A stretch of 6,886 nt of DNA, taken from assembly GCA_903877945.1 (NCBI GenBank), contig CAIRFY010000156.1, positions 1 to 6,886 of the forward strand, read 5' to 3'. The stretch is from an uncultured Oscillochloris sp. (GTDB lineage: Bacteria; Chloroflexota; Chloroflexia; Chloroflexales; Chloroflexaceae). Made by a program: the position numbers and the translations under genes. The notes under the pieces are model-generated. The model saw only the letters and a program-made list of their open reading frames with translations, did no database searches and was not told the origin of the DNA. Of the stretch, positions 5,891 through 6,886 are shown one piece after another; positions within the stretch are counted from its first letter, which is position 1; each line of letters begins with the position of its first letter.

Positions 5891-6013
5891 TTTTAGATTT
5901 TAGATTTTAGATTTTGGATTTTGGATTGCAGAGTGTCCCGCATCTGCAATCTAAAATCCAAAATCCAAAATCCAAAATCTAAAATCTAAAATCTAAAATC
6001 TAAAATCTGCAAT
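5891..6013. repeat. Inverted heptamer array between nifH and nifB
   Basis: The left side (5891-5931) is a tandem run of 7-bp units ATTTTAG/ATTTTGG (one partial, four full) ending in ATTGCAG. The right side (5944-6013) is CTGCAAT, eight units of C(T/C)AAAAT at exactly 7-bp spacing (5951-6006), then CTGCAAT again. The halves are complementary around a 10-base centre (5933-5942), so the RNA can fold into a hairpin of about 42 bp broken by a couple of A-C mismatches plus some G-U pairs. The right arm is longer than the left. TGCGGG (5885-5890) can also pair with CCCGCA (5937-5942), giving an alternative fold. The array fills nearly the whole 146-bp spacer. Confidence 0.93.
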
Positions 6014-6015
6014 GT

Positions 6016-6022
6016 GAAGGGG
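6016..6022 (+). promoter_or_regulatory. Ribosome-binding site of nifB
   Basis: GAAGGGG ends 7 bases before ATG 6030 and comes just after the heptamer array, so the array's right edge reaches to within 3 bases of the site. ATG 6025 and GTG 6022 are out of frame, which supports 6030 as the start. Confidence 0.75.
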
Positions 6023-6029
6023 TGATGTC

Positions 6030-6886
6030 ATGGAAGCTCCAGCCCCCCAGGAATGTAAGGGTACCTGTACGCCCAAGGTCGATATTAGCACGCACCCGTG
6101 CTACAGCTCCTCGGCCCACTTTCGCTTTGGGCGCATCCACGTCCCGGTCGCACCGCGCTGCAATATCCAGTGCAACTACTGTATTCGTAAGTTCGCTTGC
6201 CCCAACGAGAACCGCCCAGGGGTGACGATGCGCGTGGTCTCGCCCGATCAGGCTCTCAGTACGATCCGTCAGGCCGTAGACCACGACCCGCGCCTGCGCG
6301 TGCTGGGTGTTGCGGGTCCAGGCGACGCCCTGGCCAACGACGCGACCCTCGCTACCTTTAATCTGGTTAAGGACGAGTTTCCTCAGCTCACGCGCTGTAT
6401 TTCGACCAACGGGCTGCTGCTGCCCGACCGCATTGACGAGATCGAGCGCGCTGGTATCACCACCCTGACGATTACAATGAATGCGGTGGATCCAGAGATC
6501 GGTGAGCAGATCTACGCACACGTGCGCTACAAGGGCAAGACCTACCGGGGGCGCGCTGCCGCCGAGCTGCTGCTCCACAATCAGCTCCAGGGTCTGCGTG
6601 AGGCTGACCTACGCGGCATGCTGGTAAAGATCAACTCGGTTCTCATCCCTGGCGTGAACGATAAGCATCTGGTTGAGGTGGCCCGCGTGGCCCGCGATCA
6701 TGGTGCCTACATTATGAACATCATCCCGATGTTGCCACTGGCCAAGTTCGCCCACCTGGAAGAGCCAAGTACGGAGATGGTCAACGCGGTGCGCAAGGAG
6801 TGCGGCGCAGTGATCAAGCAGTTCCTCAACTGCCAGCGTTGTCGCGCTGATGCGATTGGCGTGCCCGGCGAGGATGGCTGTGGCAC
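6030..6886 (+). CDS. nifB: Nitrogenase cofactor biosynthesis radical-SAM protein NifB (3' end beyond window)
   Basis: NifB fuses two [4Fe-4S] clusters, adding a carbide from S-adenosylmethionine and a ninth sulfur, to make NifB-co, the core of the nitrogenase cofactor. The frame is open to the window end, with 285 residues visible. HPCYSSSAHFRFGRIHVPVA is at 22-41. The radical-SAM motif CNIQCNYC holds Cys44, Cys48 and Cys51. Further matches are FACPNENRPGV (56-65), AGPGD (95-99), STNG (125-128), TITMNAVDPEIG (147-158), KINSVLIPGVND (200-211) and CQRCRADAIGV (268-278). Cys24, Cys57, Cys268 and Cys271 match conserved cysteines of the family that bind the substrate clusters. Two more Cys (9 and 13) lie in the short N-terminal tail. 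The window ends where the radical-SAM core closes, so whether a C-terminal NifX-like domain follows cannot be seen. It is almost certainly co-transcribed with nifH. Confidence 0.97.
   Translation, partial: MEAPAPQECKGTCTPKVDISTHPCYSSSAHFRFGRIHVPVAPRCNIQCNYCIRKFACPNENRPGVTMRVVSPDQALSTIRQAVDHDPRLRVLGVAGPGDALANDATLATFNLVKDEFPQLTRCISTNGLLLPDRIDEIERAGITTLTITMNAVDPEIGEQIYAHVRYKGKTYRGRAAAELLLHNQLQGLREADLRGMLVKINSVLIPGVNDKHLVEVARVARDHGAYIMNIIPMLPLAKFAHLEEPSTEMVNAVRKECGAVIKQFLNCQRCRADAIGVPGEDGCG

Noticed and set aside
5891..6013. CRISPR array or transposon ends
   Set aside because: The units are 7 bp with no spacers between them and inverted around a centre; no cas or transposase gene is nearby. Simple-repeat inverted arrays explain it better.
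6000..6578. Minus-strand open frame of 192 codons opposite nifB
   Set aside because: It lies entirely antisense to an unmistakable nifB and the heptamer array, and has no family match of its own.

Overview
The window looks like chromosomal DNA from a filamentous anoxygenic phototroph of the Chloroflexia (Roseiflexus/Oscillochloris/Chloroploca type). The clues are GC-rich coding DNA, nifH followed directly by nifB on the same strand, and spacers built of short period-7 repeats and REP-like hairpins. The lineage is inferred from gene order and protein wording recalled from those genomes; no search was run. All real genes are on the + strand.

Layout: (1) 1-930 is the 3' part of a multi-membrane-spanning protein, probably a GT-C-type glycosyltransferase. 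(2) 931-2100 is a mobile or repetitive island: two inverted copies of a REP-like GC-rich repeat (964-1014 and 1988-2035) bracket a decayed, frameshifted IS110-family transposase remnant, followed by a 28-bp-armed hairpin (2039-2097). (3) 2264-2917 is a membrane-anchored ComEA-like protein (SLBB + helix-hairpin-helix), and 2992-4416 is a complete pyruvate kinase ended by a very strong, bidirectional-looking terminator (4432-4482). (4) 4483-5061 is a long gene-free stretch. Its first half is AT-rich and carries duplicated operator-like motifs and a good extended -10 promoter; its second half is a roughly 330-nt GC-richer leader with hairpins. (5) 5062-5883 is nifH and 6030-6886 is nifB, cut by the window end. 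They are separated by a large inverted array of 7-bp units.

How it fits together: nifH encodes the nitrogenase Fe protein. NifB makes the 8Fe-9S-C precursor of the nitrogenase cofactor. Together they mark the start of a nitrogen-fixation operon that probably continues beyond the window with nifDK. The terminator insulates the nif operon from the housekeeping pyk gene. The duplicated motifs around the nif promoter, the long leader and the nifH-nifB heptamer hairpin are the most likely places for control of nif expression and of the nifH:nifB ratio.

No wholly new gene system is visible. The interesting parts are non-coding: heptamer arrays of opposite polarity in two separate spacers (comEA-pyk and nifH-nifB), duplicated sites upstream of nifH, and the REP-bracketed IS110 remnant.
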